64,000 nt of DNA from positions 511,070 through 575,069 of the forward strand of contig CAJNOI010000053.1 in NCBI GenBank assembly GCA_905250115.1, read 5' to 3'. The position numbers were made by a program, and so were the translations under genes. Shown here one piece after another: positions 22,567 through 33,171 of this stretch; positions within the stretch are counted from its first letter, which is position 1, and each line of letters starts with the position of its first letter. Origin of the DNA: Adineta steineri. Lineage: Eukaryota > Rotifera > Eurotatoria > Adinetida > Adinetidae. The notes beneath the pieces are model-generated. The model did not search any database, had not been told where the DNA came from, and saw only the letters and a program-made list of their open reading frames with translations.

Positions 22567-23827
22567 AAGGAGGAAACGGAGGATTTTCGGGATTGCCAAT
22601 CCTTGAAAATACCAAAATTACGCATCGTATAAATGTATGGAATGTCTTCATAACACGAATTTTTGTCTAATACTGAGCTTGTTAATATATTTATTTCGAT
22701 TTTGGAGACTTATTCAGATGTAATAACCAGAGGTACAGAATCTACCCGTGTGCGGCACCGCGCGGTGGGGGAAATTTGTTAGATCTGGGGAAATTTCGGA
22801 AAATTTTTGAGTCTGGGAACGTTTCGAAAAATAACTTTTTTCCATTTGAAAAAGATCACAAGCTGTAATGTCTCTACCTATGAGCTTCTTGCTTTTGTGT
22901 TATTAACTATTTCTTTCTTTTTGTCCTGTTTCTCTTTCCTCGTGCTTAGTTTTTCTCTTTCTCTCAGTTCCATGTGTTCTGTTTTGTTGCTCCGCGCGCG
23001 TGAGTGTATGTCAGTGGTATGTGTATGAGATATCTTTCGCACTCTGCTCTTCTGGTATAATGCTTCATTTGTTGTTTTGTTCTGATTTTGATGTGTTTTT
23101 TTGATTTTTCTAGCTGGGGAAATTTCTCGAAAAAAATTTTAACGGTGGGGAAATTTTTGCTTTTTACGGCAGATTCTGCACCTCTGGTAATAACTATGGG
23201 TAACTATATCAAAAATGCACATAGTTCCCTAATTCCGGTCAGAATTCAGCCCAACTGTTAACTCAGAGATCGTAATTTGGAACTCACAAATTTACGTTTA
23301 TTTTCTCTGTTCGTGTGATTACAAACTATAATCACTCGTTAGACATCAAACATTAAACAGATTTGATTAAGAAAAAGAATCAATGCTTGACATATACAGA
23401 ACATCTCACGATCAGAACTATAGGACACGCATTGAGGTTCACAATAAACTATTATCATTTCATCAAGATGGTATCCACTTCTGCTATGAAGAAAGTAGTC
23501 ATTTTCGACTATCTTCATGAAGCATACGATTATTTTGAGTTCACTCGTTTCTCACAAAAATATCCCCAATCATCTCAATTTCAATAATATCGAGAGCATT
23601 ACTCCTCACCCGCACAATTTAAAAGCTACGTTAATATCTCATATAGTTGCGCTATTTTTTCAACAGATTTAGTTTCAATTTAAAAACCTCTATGCCAGAG
23701 AAAGATTCGTGTTATCAGGACATTTCATACATTTATACGATCCGTAATTTTGCGATTTCTGAGATTTTTCTCGGATTTTGGGGATTTTCAAGGATTGGCA
23801 ATCCCGAAAATCCGCTGTTTCCTCCTT
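22567..23827. mobile_element. Inverted-repeat element interrupted by a younger hAT MITE
   Basis: Arms of about 100 bp: the left begins AAGGAGGAAACGGAGGATTT and contains GGGATTGCCAATCCTTG. The right ends in the reverse complement (AAATCCGCTGTTTCCTCCTT). Both arms also share a CATACATTTATACGAT-type sequence in opposite orientation. The hAT MITE at 22728-23186 lies inside. A third partial copy of the terminus follows at about 23860-23903. Superfamily unresolved. Confidence 0.65.
22728..23186. mobile_element. hAT-type MITE, 459 bp, perfect 8-bp target duplication
   Basis: The left end CAGAGGTACAGAATCTACC mirrors the right end (reverse complement CAGAGGTGCAGAATCTGCC). Both sides carry the octamer GTAATAAC (22720-22727 and 23187-23194). 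Subterminal GGGGAAATTT motifs occur on the left side and again, in the same orientation, on the right. No transposase. It sits inside the older inverted-repeat element. Confidence 0.92.
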
Positions 23828-23906
23828 GAAAACAGTGGTTTATAAATCCCAGTGAAATCTTGAAAATCCGTAAACTACGAAATCCGCCGTTTCCCCCTTG
23901 GAAATA

Positions 23907-24199
23907 CCGATATTTGGGGAATTTTAAAACACATAGTTTCAGCTATGGGAAATTTGATTATATCATTGGATAGAACTCATCGAGTTGTACTTGGAACAAG
24001 AATAGGAGTATTGGAACATGTTCTTAGACGAATCTCAACTACTTTTATTATAGAAGTTCGGATTTCTAAAATGAAACACCGATATTTGGGGATTTGAAAC
24101 CACATAGTCTCAGCTATGGGAAATCTGATTATACCATTGGATAGAACTCATCGAGTTGTACTTGAAACAAGAATAGGAGTATTGCAACATTTTCTTCTG
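23907..24199 (+). repeat. Direct tandem duplication, period 172 bp
   Basis: Two copies (about 23907-24030 and 24079-24199) share CCGATATTTGGGG, CAGCTATGGGAAAT, GATAGAACTCATCGAGTTGT and CAAGAATAGGAGTATTG in order, with scattered differences. No coding sense on either strand. Confidence 0.8.
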
Positions 24200-24738
24200 T
24201 GAATTTGGGCTATTTTTACTCGAATCTTGGGCTAATAACCTCACCTACGTCATCATTTCATGAGTTATAACTACAGTGCGTGTTTGTAAAGTCTGATACC
24301 ATTTTGGATTTTCCACTCATGTATTAATAGTACACAATATCAATTTAATATAATTCTATATCTACATAGCACAAGTTGTCTATAGATTTGTCTAATCCAA
24401 GAAGTACTTCAATATAAAATATGATAAAAAGTAGAAAGTTTAATATTAATCAAAACAATGAAATGAAAAAAAGCCACTCGCATTTTGTTGTAATAATATT
24501 GTAAGATAGAGAAAGAAAGTAAGAATGAGAGGAAGGAGGAAAAGGCGATATCATCAGAGAGAATATGATTATTGGCAGGGATTCTAACTAAAAAATACAA
24601 TAATATTTCAATAATTCGATATTTAATTTCAGTGGTTCAAGATTTATTTTCAATAGTTCAATCCATTCAAATCAGTAACAAAATTTGAGAAAAAAATGTA
24701 AATTGCAATGTCACATTTTCACCTTTAGTCGATTCATA
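24200..24738. other. Non-coding gap
   Basis: AT-rich 3' side of the transglycosylase gene. No gene seen. Confidence 0.4.
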
Positions 24739-25263
24739 TCATGGACGCAATGGTTTTCCGTTGGAGAGTGCGTCTATGAATTCATCTGTGTGTTGAATAT
24801 AATCACGATCTCCATCCGGGTATTGAGGGTTGATATTGTGAGCGTTGGTACGGTCTACAGCTTGTGGACCCGAGTTGTATCCACGTCTTGCAAGGTCCCA
24901 ACGACCAAATGTGTCGTAATTCTCTTTCAAGTAGTAAGCACCGGCCAAGATATTTTCTTCATGACCACTTTTCCCCGCGAATTCATGCGAATGCTTTTGT
25001 CTCATATCTACCAATGTTGCATCATTGACTTGCATGAGTCCTGCATCGCGTCCTCGCTGTTGATTTTGTGTAGTATTAACATTGTCATATCCACGTGATT
25101 CTTGATACATTACACCACCGATCACCGATGCAGGAACGCCTGTTGTCTGAGCAGCTGATTCGATGGGACCACGCCATTGTTCAATATTTGGATGAACCGT
25201 GTTGTTCAATCTGAGCGAGTTGGAGGCGCCTGAAGGCAGACCTCGGTCCATATTGGATGCCAT
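24739..25263 (-). CDS. SLT-type lysozyme-like transglycosylase, 174 aa
   Basis: It would cleave peptidoglycan between N-acetylmuramate and N-acetylglucosamine. The lysozyme-like SLT (GH23-type) domain spans about residues 30-165. Visible motifs in order: a helix ending GVMYQESRG with the probable catalytic glutamate; GRDAGLMQVN, the family's G-L-M-Q-v block; ILAGAYYLKENYDTFGRWDL; and ARRGYNSGP, the A-Y-N-x-G block. There is no signal peptide or membrane anchor and no intron. Animals do not normally carry this bacterial/phage-type family, so horizontal acquisition is likely, as bdelloids often show. It may be used against bacteria or for digestion. The ATG is supported by a TATA-like tract 65-85 nt upstream. 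Intact. Confidence 0.8.
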   Translation of the reverse strand: MASNMDRGLPSGASNSLRLNNTVHPNIEQWRGPIESAAQTTGVPASVIGGVMYQESRGYDNVNTTQNQQRGRDAGLMQVNDATLVDMRQKHSHEFAGKSGHEENILAGAYYLKENYDTFGRWDLARRGYNSGPQAVDRTNAHNINPQYPDGDRDYIQHTDEFIDALSNGKPLRP

Positions 25264-25327
25264 ATGTATAATATGTGTTTATCGTTTGTAAGAAAATAGT
25301 GTGTTTTATTCTTTCATCCAATCCTGT

Positions 25328-25348
25328 CTATATATATATATATATACT
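25328..25348 (-). promoter_or_regulatory. TATA-rich tract upstream of the transglycosylase
   Basis: A run of about ten TA dinucleotides ends 65 nt before the ATG at 25263, at a distance that suits a TATA element. It is also a microsatellite, so the promoter role is inferred from position only. Confidence 0.4.
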
Positions 25349-25352
25349 TATC

Positions 25353-25680
25353 TATTAGATAAGTGAATCATATTTTTCTTTCTCTTGGATTTTTCCAGCT
25401 TATTCTCGTACGTGGCATTCTATATTGTAATTACGTCTCATGGAAGAAGTTATGAGTAATATGATGATAAGCTGGAAAAAACCTATCTGGTGAAAAATAT
25501 TTCGACTCTAATCTGATACAATTGCATCAAATTGGTTGCGATTAGATTATAATCGACTATTTTTCACTGAGTAGGTTTTTTTCAGCTTATTTTCGTACGT
25601 CACAAGGACAACGTTTTGACTAATACAATGATAAGCTGGAAAAAATCTAAGAGAAAGAAAAAGATGATTCACCTATCTAG
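25353..25680. mobile_element. Palindromic MITE, 0.33 kb, upstream of the transglycosylase
   Basis: The left arm TTAGATAAGTGAATCAT...CTTTCTCTTGGATTTTTCC pairs with the right arm reading the reverse complement up to ATTCACCTATCTAG. Inner copies of AGCTGGAAAAA and TTTTTCCAGCTTAT make a nested palindrome. No coding capacity. It abuts the putative promoter. Confidence 0.65.
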
Positions 25681-26077
25681 AAAATATACAATTCTCAAGA
25701 AAAGAAATTAAAATAATGCAGATTTTTCATTGTAAGTTCTACTTGATTACTAAAAACATCGATCAATACTTCCTGAAGAGATAAGACGACATTTCGAAGC
25801 TCTGAATAAATCCATTTTGAATTGTTTTAATATTTATTAAAAAGAAAAATATATAAATATAAGTCCTTCAGATTAGAAGCTAATGAATCCATTTATCATA
25901 AGCAAGAATTCTTGATTGAAAATGTAAAAAATCCGTTGTACTATATTTGAATTAGATTATTGATCATTTGAATGACATTATTAAACCTGATAGTGACAAC
26001 GAGGGAATCACATGTCGAGAAAGGAACATTCTTTTTGGTTGAAACTTTCAGAATATTCTAAGGACCATTAGATCTAT
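25681..26077. other. Non-coding gap
   Basis: AT-rich, nothing recognised. Confidence 0.4.
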
Positions 26078-26326
26078 CTATGAACAAGATTTCAGATAGA
26101 AATATTGTAATTTGATTTTCTCAGTAAGTATCTCGGAATGATTGAAAAGTTTGAAATAAGACTTTGAGTTTGAATTGAAGAAAATTCGAAATCGATTGTA
26201 TGTGTTGCTGGCTACATAAAGCTGTTTGCACACACAACGAACTGAAAGAATTGTCTCTGTATCACAATGGTCGATGATAAAATGTAGTAATTTGACAGCT
26301 AAATTGAGAATGTTACCGTTTTCCAT
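26078..26326 (-). pseudogene. Truncated F-box gene, 82 codons
   Basis: The first 50 residues match the F-box layout of the LRR gene at 34.6 kb: L-x-x-A-V-K-L-L-H-F-I-I-D-H-C, then ETILSVRCVCKQLYVASNTY. F-box domains bind Skp1 and tether substrates to SCF ubiquitin ligases. The substrate-binding part is missing: the frame ends after about 30 further residues and no following exon was found. No GT donor is obvious near the end. Probably a truncated paralogue, though a short F-box-only protein cannot be excluded. Confidence 0.5.
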
Positions 26327-27344
26327 TTATGTATGCCATTGAAATGGATGCAACGACGAACCTTCACTCTTTATTTTATGTTATTCTATTCAAAAAATTG
26401 CAATATTAATTAATCATAATCTATATATCTTCTCTTTGTGCACGTACTCCTTGCTTGATAAGAGTTGTAACTACATCAATAAATAAAAAAGAATGGGGCC
26501 CATTCTGGCTTTATTACATTTATGTACAGAACTTACTCATGCAATCGATTTTCATGTCAAAAGTTCATTTTGAGTTAGACATATAGAAAGATAGCTTGCA
26601 GTGTTTTCTTTCAGAATATGTATAACAATTATCAATAGAATAAGGAAGGATAAATTGATATTAAGAATTGATTTTTTTATACAGTTCATAATCTCAGCAC
26701 TGGACATCGACCTTTCTTTCAGGAAATATCAGACTTTACCACAGCTGTCGAAAAAATTGAAACTATCGTATTTAGAGATTCAAATGAGAAATGATAAAAT
26801 ATTTCGCATGATTAAAAAGGTTCACTTACGCAGGGATCATGCTCTCATAACATGTTATTATTGATTAGATGGTAAATGAGGAATTGTTCCACTTGACACA
26901 GAAAGATTGTTTCTCTTGCGGAAATATGTTTTTGATTGAAAACGATATGCAGTGTAAAGATTTTGAATATACCTAATGATGGTCCTTAAGCAAGGCTACA
27001 CTGCGTCGTATGATCGCTCGAATCTAATTTCGATATAAACTCACTCATATAGTGTGCATGATGAGATTGGTGGTGGTGCTGACTAGGTTTTGTGCAGCAG
27101 AGCTTTCGTTTGTTTTTGGCCAAGGGGGGGAAAAATATTTTTTTCCAAAGAGAATCTGCCGAGAGAAAACGAAATTTTTTTCCAAAGAGAAAATCCGCTG
27201 GAGAAAAATGAAAAAATTTTCCAGGGAGACTTTCTCCCAAAATTTTAGGAGGGGGAAATTCCCCCCCCCCCTTCCCCTCCCTAATCGTATGGCCTGTTTG
27301 TGCATTATCTAGAAAATCTGTGAGCTCTCTATTTATTTATTTAT
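26327..27344. other. 1 kb without a supportable gene
   Basis: It includes a homopolymer-rich block (27120-27290) with GGGGAAA/TTTCCAAAGAG repeats and a C run near 27260; this makes mirror-image open frames on both strands. A TTTA microsatellite runs at about 27331-27352. Confidence 0.45.
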
Positions 27345-27986
27345 TTATTTATTCTGCAGTTTTCTCCAAATCTGTTGTTCCAAATCATTGAACACAGCAA
27401 TACACACATTGATCGAATTGCCTGTTTCTTGTTGTTGCAATATTGAGTTGAGGGTTTCGATAGCAATCTGCGCGGCTTCCAACATCGGATACCCGTAGAA
27501 CCCGGTGGCAATAGCTGGAAAGACGATACTTCTGCAGTCATGGTCTACTGCTAATTTGAATGCTGTCCTGTAGCAATCAGCTAGTAATTTAGGTTGTGTT
27601 CGGTCTTGCTCATCAAGATAAGGGCCGACAGTGTGAATAATAAATTTATATTTCGACATGAAGCCAGGTGTAATCACAGAATGGCCAACTGAACAGCGAA
27701 CTCCTTGAGAGTCGACCGGTAGTTTAAGACAGAACTGCGTGAGTTCCTGACCTGCAAGCTGGTGAATAAGATGATCAATGCCTCCACCACCCAGCAAGCC
27801 TTCGTTGGCTGCGTTCACAATACAGTCTGCATCAACTTCCAGTATGTTTCCAAAGTGAACTGATAGGTTGGGATGGAAGAACGTTGGTTGAGTAATTTGA
27901 AGGGACAGCTGATTTGTTGACTTGACTTGATCGTCGTGATCTTTACGATCCAAGTGAGAAGATTGTTTGCTATGGGGATCGTTCAT
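27345..27986 (-). CDS. Macrodomain protein (MacroD-type ADP-ribose hydrolase), 213 aa
   Basis: The macrodomain covers about residues 40-205. Clear motifs: GNILEVDADCIVNAANEGLL followed by GGGGID-x-x-I-H, the ADP-ribose-binding N-A-A-N and glycine-rich loop with its aspartate; ITPGF...KFIIHTVGP; and SIVFPAIATGFYGYP, the phosphate-binding loop. These point to a MacroD/YmdB-type enzyme that removes ADP-ribose from proteins or deacetylates O-acetyl-ADP-ribose. The first 35 residues are polar and unstructured. An in-frame TGA lies six codons upstream of the ATG, which supports this start. No intron in the coding part; an acceptor-like CTTACAG just upstream suggests a 5'UTR intron. Single-exon form is compatible with horizontal origin, but macrodomains are also native to animals. 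Confidence 0.88.
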   Translation of the reverse strand: MNDPHSKQSSHLDRKDHDDQVKSTNQLSLQITQPTFFHPNLSVHFGNILEVDADCIVNAANEGLLGGGGIDHLIHQLAGQELTQFCLKLPVDSQGVRCSVGHSVITPGFMSKYKFIIHTVGPYLDEQDRTQPKLLADCYRTAFKLAVDHDCRSIVFPAIATGFYGYPMLEAAQIAIETLNSILQQQETGNSINVCIAVFNDLEQQIWRKLQNK

Positions 27987-29156
27987 GTCACTGTTGTTTG
28001 CTCAATTTGATCCTGTAAGACAATATCATGTTGGACTATTAGTATCATCGCACTAAGAACAAATAGCAATATCTTGTCGAGAACTTTCATTTTTCATACG
28101 TGGAATAGGAGTTCACATAACCAGGATTTATCAGGATTCTACTGACGAAAGTGAAACTAGAGAACTTTCAAACTTGTCGATATGCGTAAAAATTGAAGAA
28201 ACCTATATAGAGGAACATACACAGTTGATTATTGAAGTTGACTCAAATTAACTAAAATCAATACAATGCTGTCACTCTAATGTTAAATAAATAACTCTAC
28301 TTGTGTTCTCAACTCTATAACTTCACTGTTGAAATTTCACTCTTAAATCAATATCGTATCACATTCAATGTACATTTATGCATTCTTACTCAATTGTGTT
28401 GTTGTCCGAGTATATAAGTTTGTCAACTGTGTAGAATAAATGTCATCTAAATCTACAAAATAAGAAAGATATGGACAGATAGTAGAAAAAAAGAGTATTG
28501 CCGAGATCATTGTACACATATACAATGCGAGGTGTGCACACCGTGTAGGAGCACCGATAGGTGTTTCTCGACAACACTATAGTCCGAATATGTCTCATTT
28601 ATTTATAAAAAATTTCGAACTTAATTTATCATTAGTTTTAGATGAAATAAATAAGTCGTTAAAACACATCTTATTTGTAACAATGGGATACGACCATTTT
28701 TAACAGTTTACGATCGAAAGTTCTGAAAATAAACTATAAAAAACACGTTACAGCCACGAATTGTACAAATACACACGCTTTTTAAACGGTAAAAACTCTA
28801 ACTTAACGTGTTTAAACGCAGTTATAACCGTTTCTTGCCTGCTCAGGAATGTGCGCTGACGCTGTATGCAACGAGCAAGAGAAAAAGGAATAGGAATAAG
28901 TCAATACACAGGTGTGCAAAAACGAGACAACGGTATGAATGAATAAAAGAAATCGACGAAACATAAGAAGAAAGAAAAGAGGGTATGCATGTTCGAGTGA
29001 AGGTAATGCGCAAAAATGACACTTGAAACTTTTTAGAAAGATGTTTTGTTAATCGAAATTCATCTCGATAAATACGCATCTCGTCTGATAGAGACCGTGA
29101 GTGATAAATAATCGTGTAACCATTGAATACGTTTGTCATGTACTGTGAATAGAATC
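27987..29156. other. 1.2 kb without a supportable gene
   Basis: AT-rich. The 98-codon minus frame at 28843-29139 is Phe/Leu/Ser-rich and falls in a purine-rich tract; judged spurious. Confidence 0.4.
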
Positions 29157-29619
29157 AACTCAAGAACGAAAAGAGTTAGAGAGCTACAGTTTCACCAGTC
29201 GAAAGAGACGACACCGGGGCATCTTTTTCACCAATATTCTATAAGACGAAATCATTTCTGAAAAACAATGCAAAAAATGCATGAACATGGTCTGTCATTC
29301 TGATGAAATTTTAGTTCTGGCAGGTGATTTAGACAGAAGATATAATTCTAATCAATAGCTTCACACATTCTAATGTTAAGCAATTAAAATTCTCTATTTG
29401 CTCCCTCAAAAAATATGAAATTCTATTCATTTTTGAGCAAATTTTCTATTTTTTTGTCAAAATTACGTCTCGACAGCCGATAATTTTTCTACATTTTTTC
29501 GATGTTTTATAAAAACGGTGAATTTTAAAATGATTTCGTCTTACACAGTATTAGAGAAAAAGATGTCCCGGTGTCGTCTCTTTCGGCTGGTAAAAATCGT
29601 AGCTCTCCGTTCTTGAGTT
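29157..29619. mobile_element. Palindromic MITE, 463 bp
   Basis: The left arm AACTCAAGAACG...GTCGAAAGAGACGACACCGG...TAAGACGAAATCATTT pairs with a right arm that reads the reverse complement of the same motifs, ending GTTCTTGAGTT. The arms are roughly 100-120 bp with a few indels. No coding capacity; target duplication not evident. Confidence 0.75.
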
Positions 29620-30601
29620 ATTGCCAGAATACCCACGGCCCTTTTATTTGTGGACAGACAGTAGTATTCAATTAAAAAATCGGTATAACATGTAAGAATA
29701 CGAATAATCTGAGAGCGTAAATCGAAATTGACTTGCCGTCATTAGGATTCTTTGAACAAAGAAATTATTTGATCAGCTATTTCTAGTCATCTGAAAACTA
29801 TGTGCTATCACGATGAAAGATGGAACAAATTCGAACTTTCGTACATGTTTTTCTACGATATCACAGAACGAGAACTATTTTTACACGTTAATGTCCGAAA
29901 TCAACTCGCTTTATTGAGACATTTTCAAGGTCATATCAATTAACCAAATGCATATTTGAAATACGTTTCAAAACAAAGTCAAATGATGTCTTTTCATCGG
30001 ATCTGACGGCAATGAATGTGGTGCCACTCATATACAGGAATATGCCAATGCAAGTTTAACATCCGTTCAACAAAATAGCAGACTACAAAATTAAAACAAT
30101 TTTATTTGTTTTAAATCAGTATTCGAACAGACAATAACACTTAACCCACTAATAAGAACTGAGCATAGCCTTTCTACTGTATAACGAAAATGTAATGAAT
30201 ACAATGCACTTTCAAGTTATGAAACATTTTTTCATCATTTATTTGCTCAGAGATGTATTAGTACCTTCGAATGCCATCACTTTCATTCATTTATCAATTC
30301 ATATGTAGTTTTGAAGGTTCAATGTTCAATCGAGTGATTACATGATTGGCGCATTAACAATTAAGTCGTCTCAAAAGATGACTTAGATTCCATTCACACT
30401 TAATTCGCTTTATCTTTTTCGGTGTGAATGGGCCTTAAGCTTGTTAATTCAGATCATTGGTTATAAATGAATCCATTGTTCATTATCATGTTTGACCTTT
30501 CGTTCGTTCAATTGTCAGCGAGAACGTATAAAGCATTGTCTTCATCCGTCACGTCAAAACGGACGAAACAGAATATTTTTCTGTTTAATGAGCTACACAT
30601 C

Positions 30602-30609
30602 TATATAAG
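30602..30609 (+). promoter_or_regulatory. TATA box (TATATAAG), peptide gene A
   Basis: Lies 53 nt before the ATG, conserved at the same spacing in copy B. Confidence 0.65.
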
Positions 30610-30654
30610 TGCATGATCATTTAATAATCGAACAAATATACACAATTACGAAGC

Positions 30655-30899
30655 ATGCATCGTTTAGTCTTTCTCATCCTTGTTGTTTCACTCGTCGTTC
30701 CAGCTATGAACGTCCCACCAACAACGGCATCAACACCTGGTAAGTTGCATTCGGGTTGTATGAGGGACTGTTTCCATATTTAGTTGCAGGTCTTATGAAT
30801 TTATCGTCGACAACCAATTTACATAATGAAAAGAACGTTGTTGTTCCTGCTGAAATATGTGGTAGAGACTACTGTAATCCTAAACTTTGTAATTGTTAA
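30655..30899 (+). CDS. Secreted Cys-rich peptide precursor A, two exons, 64 aa
   Basis: Exon 1 is 30655-30739, the intron 30740-30789 (50 nt, GTAAGT...TTGCAG), exon 2 30790-30899. The 195 coding nt give a precursor with a hydrophobic signal peptide in residues 3-18, a short Pro/Thr/Ser-rich propeptide-like middle, and a C-terminal core with four cysteines spaced C-x4-C-x4-C-x1-C. No transmembrane segment follows. This layout (signal, pro-region, short disulfide-rich end) is shared by secreted defence peptides and many other animal peptide precursors; no family is assigned. The residues just before the first cysteine are not dibasic here, unlike copy B. Family and function unknown. Confidence 0.7.
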
Positions 30900-31073
30900 A
30901 ACAGCGGTTGTTAAATATTATGTGAACAATCAAATTGTGGTGTTTACTATGAAATGACGTTGAATGAATATTTCTTCTTTTTTGACTTGTAAAAATGTAA
31001 ATAAAATATTTGTGGCACATGGCTGTTTAATCTAGGAAAAAATAAAGCTTCTGATTTTCTTTCCGAAAACAAT

Positions 31074-32192
31074 CACAACTATGTTTCTTGATTAGCGATT
31101 TGGAATATCAAAGTTGGATTCAATAAAAGTGAAAAGTAATTCTAGCAGAAGAAGTAGAATGAGAAGGTCAATAAATCTAACGTACGAAAGAATGAAAAAA
31201 GGAATAGAAACATGGATAGAGAAAAACACCTACTAGTATAGAACCAGTGCCTCTTGTGAAGGTCCAGACGGACCAGACGAAATAAAGCTGAAGTAAGCAG
31301 TATATCTGGTCGTCAATTTAAAACAAACTTAAATCATCTTTTCTAGGCAATAGAATTTTTAATGCGCCAGTACAATCACAGCTCAATGAAACAAACGAAT
31401 AAAGGATAGATAGATCGTTGAAGATGAAGTCACTCGAATATTCTGATTATTTTGAAATAACATACTAGATTCATTAAATCAGGACTTTCTATTGAATCTT
31501 TCGATCAATTAACAATAGTAGAATAAATTCATTATATACTTAAAGATGCGCTGTAGTCCTATACTTTTATTTTAATGTATAACTTTCATTTAACTCCGAT
31601 TAGTGAGTCAACTGTTATAGTGGAGACGAGTGCTAATTCAAATTTGAAATAAAGCTGTTTTTTTTTGTTAAATGTGTTTGAGATCTCAGAATGTCCTCTA
31701 GCACTTATTCAATCGAGTATGTTTGTTTTACTTTTGAGAAAGTCAAAACTTGTTTTGGAATCTGACTTTTTGATTGATTTTCACACCAAATATTTTATTC
31801 TACAAAGCTGCTCACTTTGTTTTCCAAACAAAACTTTTTCTTTCGCATAAAATTTAGACAGTCGACAGCTCTCCCATAGCGAGCGAAAATGATAAAGAGA
31901 AGGATAGCTTGTTATATTGTATCAAATTTGTTTGATATAAACATACATTTATCAATAGAAGTCTTCAGAAAAATACGAGATCACGATAAAGGACTTGAAT
32001 AACTGCTAATCATTCACATTTGTGAAAATAAGGATATTTTCTTTCAAAACCAACAATTGTTTAAGACCCCTTCTCAAAAACTCGATCTTACATCAATCTG
32101 ATTCAGAAATATTTGAATGCATGAACTCTAGTTGTAATTATGCTATGGCGAATTTATTTTAATAGATTCATCAAGAACACAGTTTCAGACAT
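31074..32192. other. 1.1 kb between the duplicated genes, nothing recognised
   Basis: AT-rich. The 61-codon frame at 31665-31850 has no features. Confidence 0.4.
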
Positions 32193-32830
32193 CTTACGAG
32201 GGAACCTTTTTAGGTGATTAAAAGCTTTTGCAGTCAGACTACTTCTATCTTGTAGACCCTATTGAGTAGTGAAACACCCTAAGTTGGTTCATCCCCATAT
32301 TGCTTTGGGATGCAATTATGATCATTTTACTGGTTTTCGACCTATGGCCCCCATGTCGACAGCATTTGTAAATGACTGAATTTAGATCTGTAATATTGTC
32401 CATAAAGCGATATTATAAGTACTAGTATACCCTGAAAGTTCCAAACAAAACGAATACATTGTTATCAAGATAATGAATTTTCAAAAAATGACTCATTCTC
32501 GCACGATTATAGAATTTATCATGGAAGACAGTCTTTTTTTGAAAATTCATTATCTCGATAAGAATGTATTCGTTTTGTCTGGAACTTTCAGGGTATACTA
32601 GTACTTATAATATCGCTTTATGAACAAAATTACAGATCTAAATTCAGTCATTTACAACTGCTGTCGACATGGGACCATAGGTCGAAAACCAGTAAAATGA
32701 TCATAACTTCATCCCAAAGCAATATGGGGATGAACCAACTTAGGGTATTTCACTACTCATTAGGGTCTACAAGATAGAAGTAGTCTGAATCCAAAAGCTT
32801 TTAATCACCTAAAAAGGTTCCCTCGTTAGA
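32193..32830. mobile_element. Near-perfect palindrome, 638 bp, arms about 300 bp
   Basis: The left arm (32193-32492) reads ACGAGGGAACCTTTTTAGG...CTACTTCTATCTTGTAGACC...AATGAATTTTCAAAAAA. The right arm (32530-32830) is its reverse complement with only scattered mismatches, ending TTTTTAGGTTCCCTCGTTAG. The loop is only about 37 bp. RNA from it would form a long hairpin. No coding capacity. It lies between the two copies of the peptide gene. Confidence 0.9.
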
Positions 32831-32951
32831 CCCCATTCACACTGAAAAAAATTAAAAAAATTAAGCAACGTGATTGGTGTTTATCTTTTTAAGATGAATT
32901 AGTGGTTAATTCACACTTAATTCGCTTTATCTTTTTCGGTGTGAATGGGCA
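32831..32951. repeat. Small inverted-repeat remnant at the edge of the duplication
   Basis: CCATTCACACTGAAAAA on the left faces TTTTTCGGTGTGAATGGGC on the right, about 120 bp end to end. It overlaps the start of duplication copy B; copy A keeps only the right side plus CCATTCACAC. Probably a tiny MITE. Confidence 0.55.
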
Positions 32952-33118
32952 TTAAGTTTGTTAATTCAGATCATCGATTACAAATGAATGCATTGTTCAT
33001 TATCATGTTTGACCTTTCGTTCGTTCAATTGTCAGCGAGAACGTATAAAGCATTGTCTTCATCCGTCACGTCAAAGCGGACGAAACAAAATATTTTTCTG
33101 CTTAATACGCTAGACATC

Positions 33119-33126
33119 TATATAAG
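33119..33126 (+). promoter_or_regulatory. TATA box (TATATAAG), peptide gene B
   Basis: Lies 53 nt before the ATG, the same position as in copy A. Confidence 0.65.
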
Positions 33127-33171
33127 TGTATGATCATTTAATAATCGAACAAATATACACAATTACGAAGC

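Larger units (their letters stand above)
30392..31073 (+). repeat. Segmental duplication, copy A (with a peptide gene)
   Basis: From ATTCACACTTAATTCG to CCGAAAACAAT this 0.68-kb stretch matches 32909-33593 in direct orientation, about 90% by eye. It carries promoter, two exons, intron and 3' region. The upstream edge includes TTTTTCGGTGTGAATGGGC, half of a small inverted repeat that is more complete at copy B. Confidence 0.85.

Noticed and set aside
26986-27312. Three overlapping frames of 84-86 codons on both strands
   Set aside because: They arise from a GGGGAAA/TTTCC low-complexity block and its near-palindromic composition.
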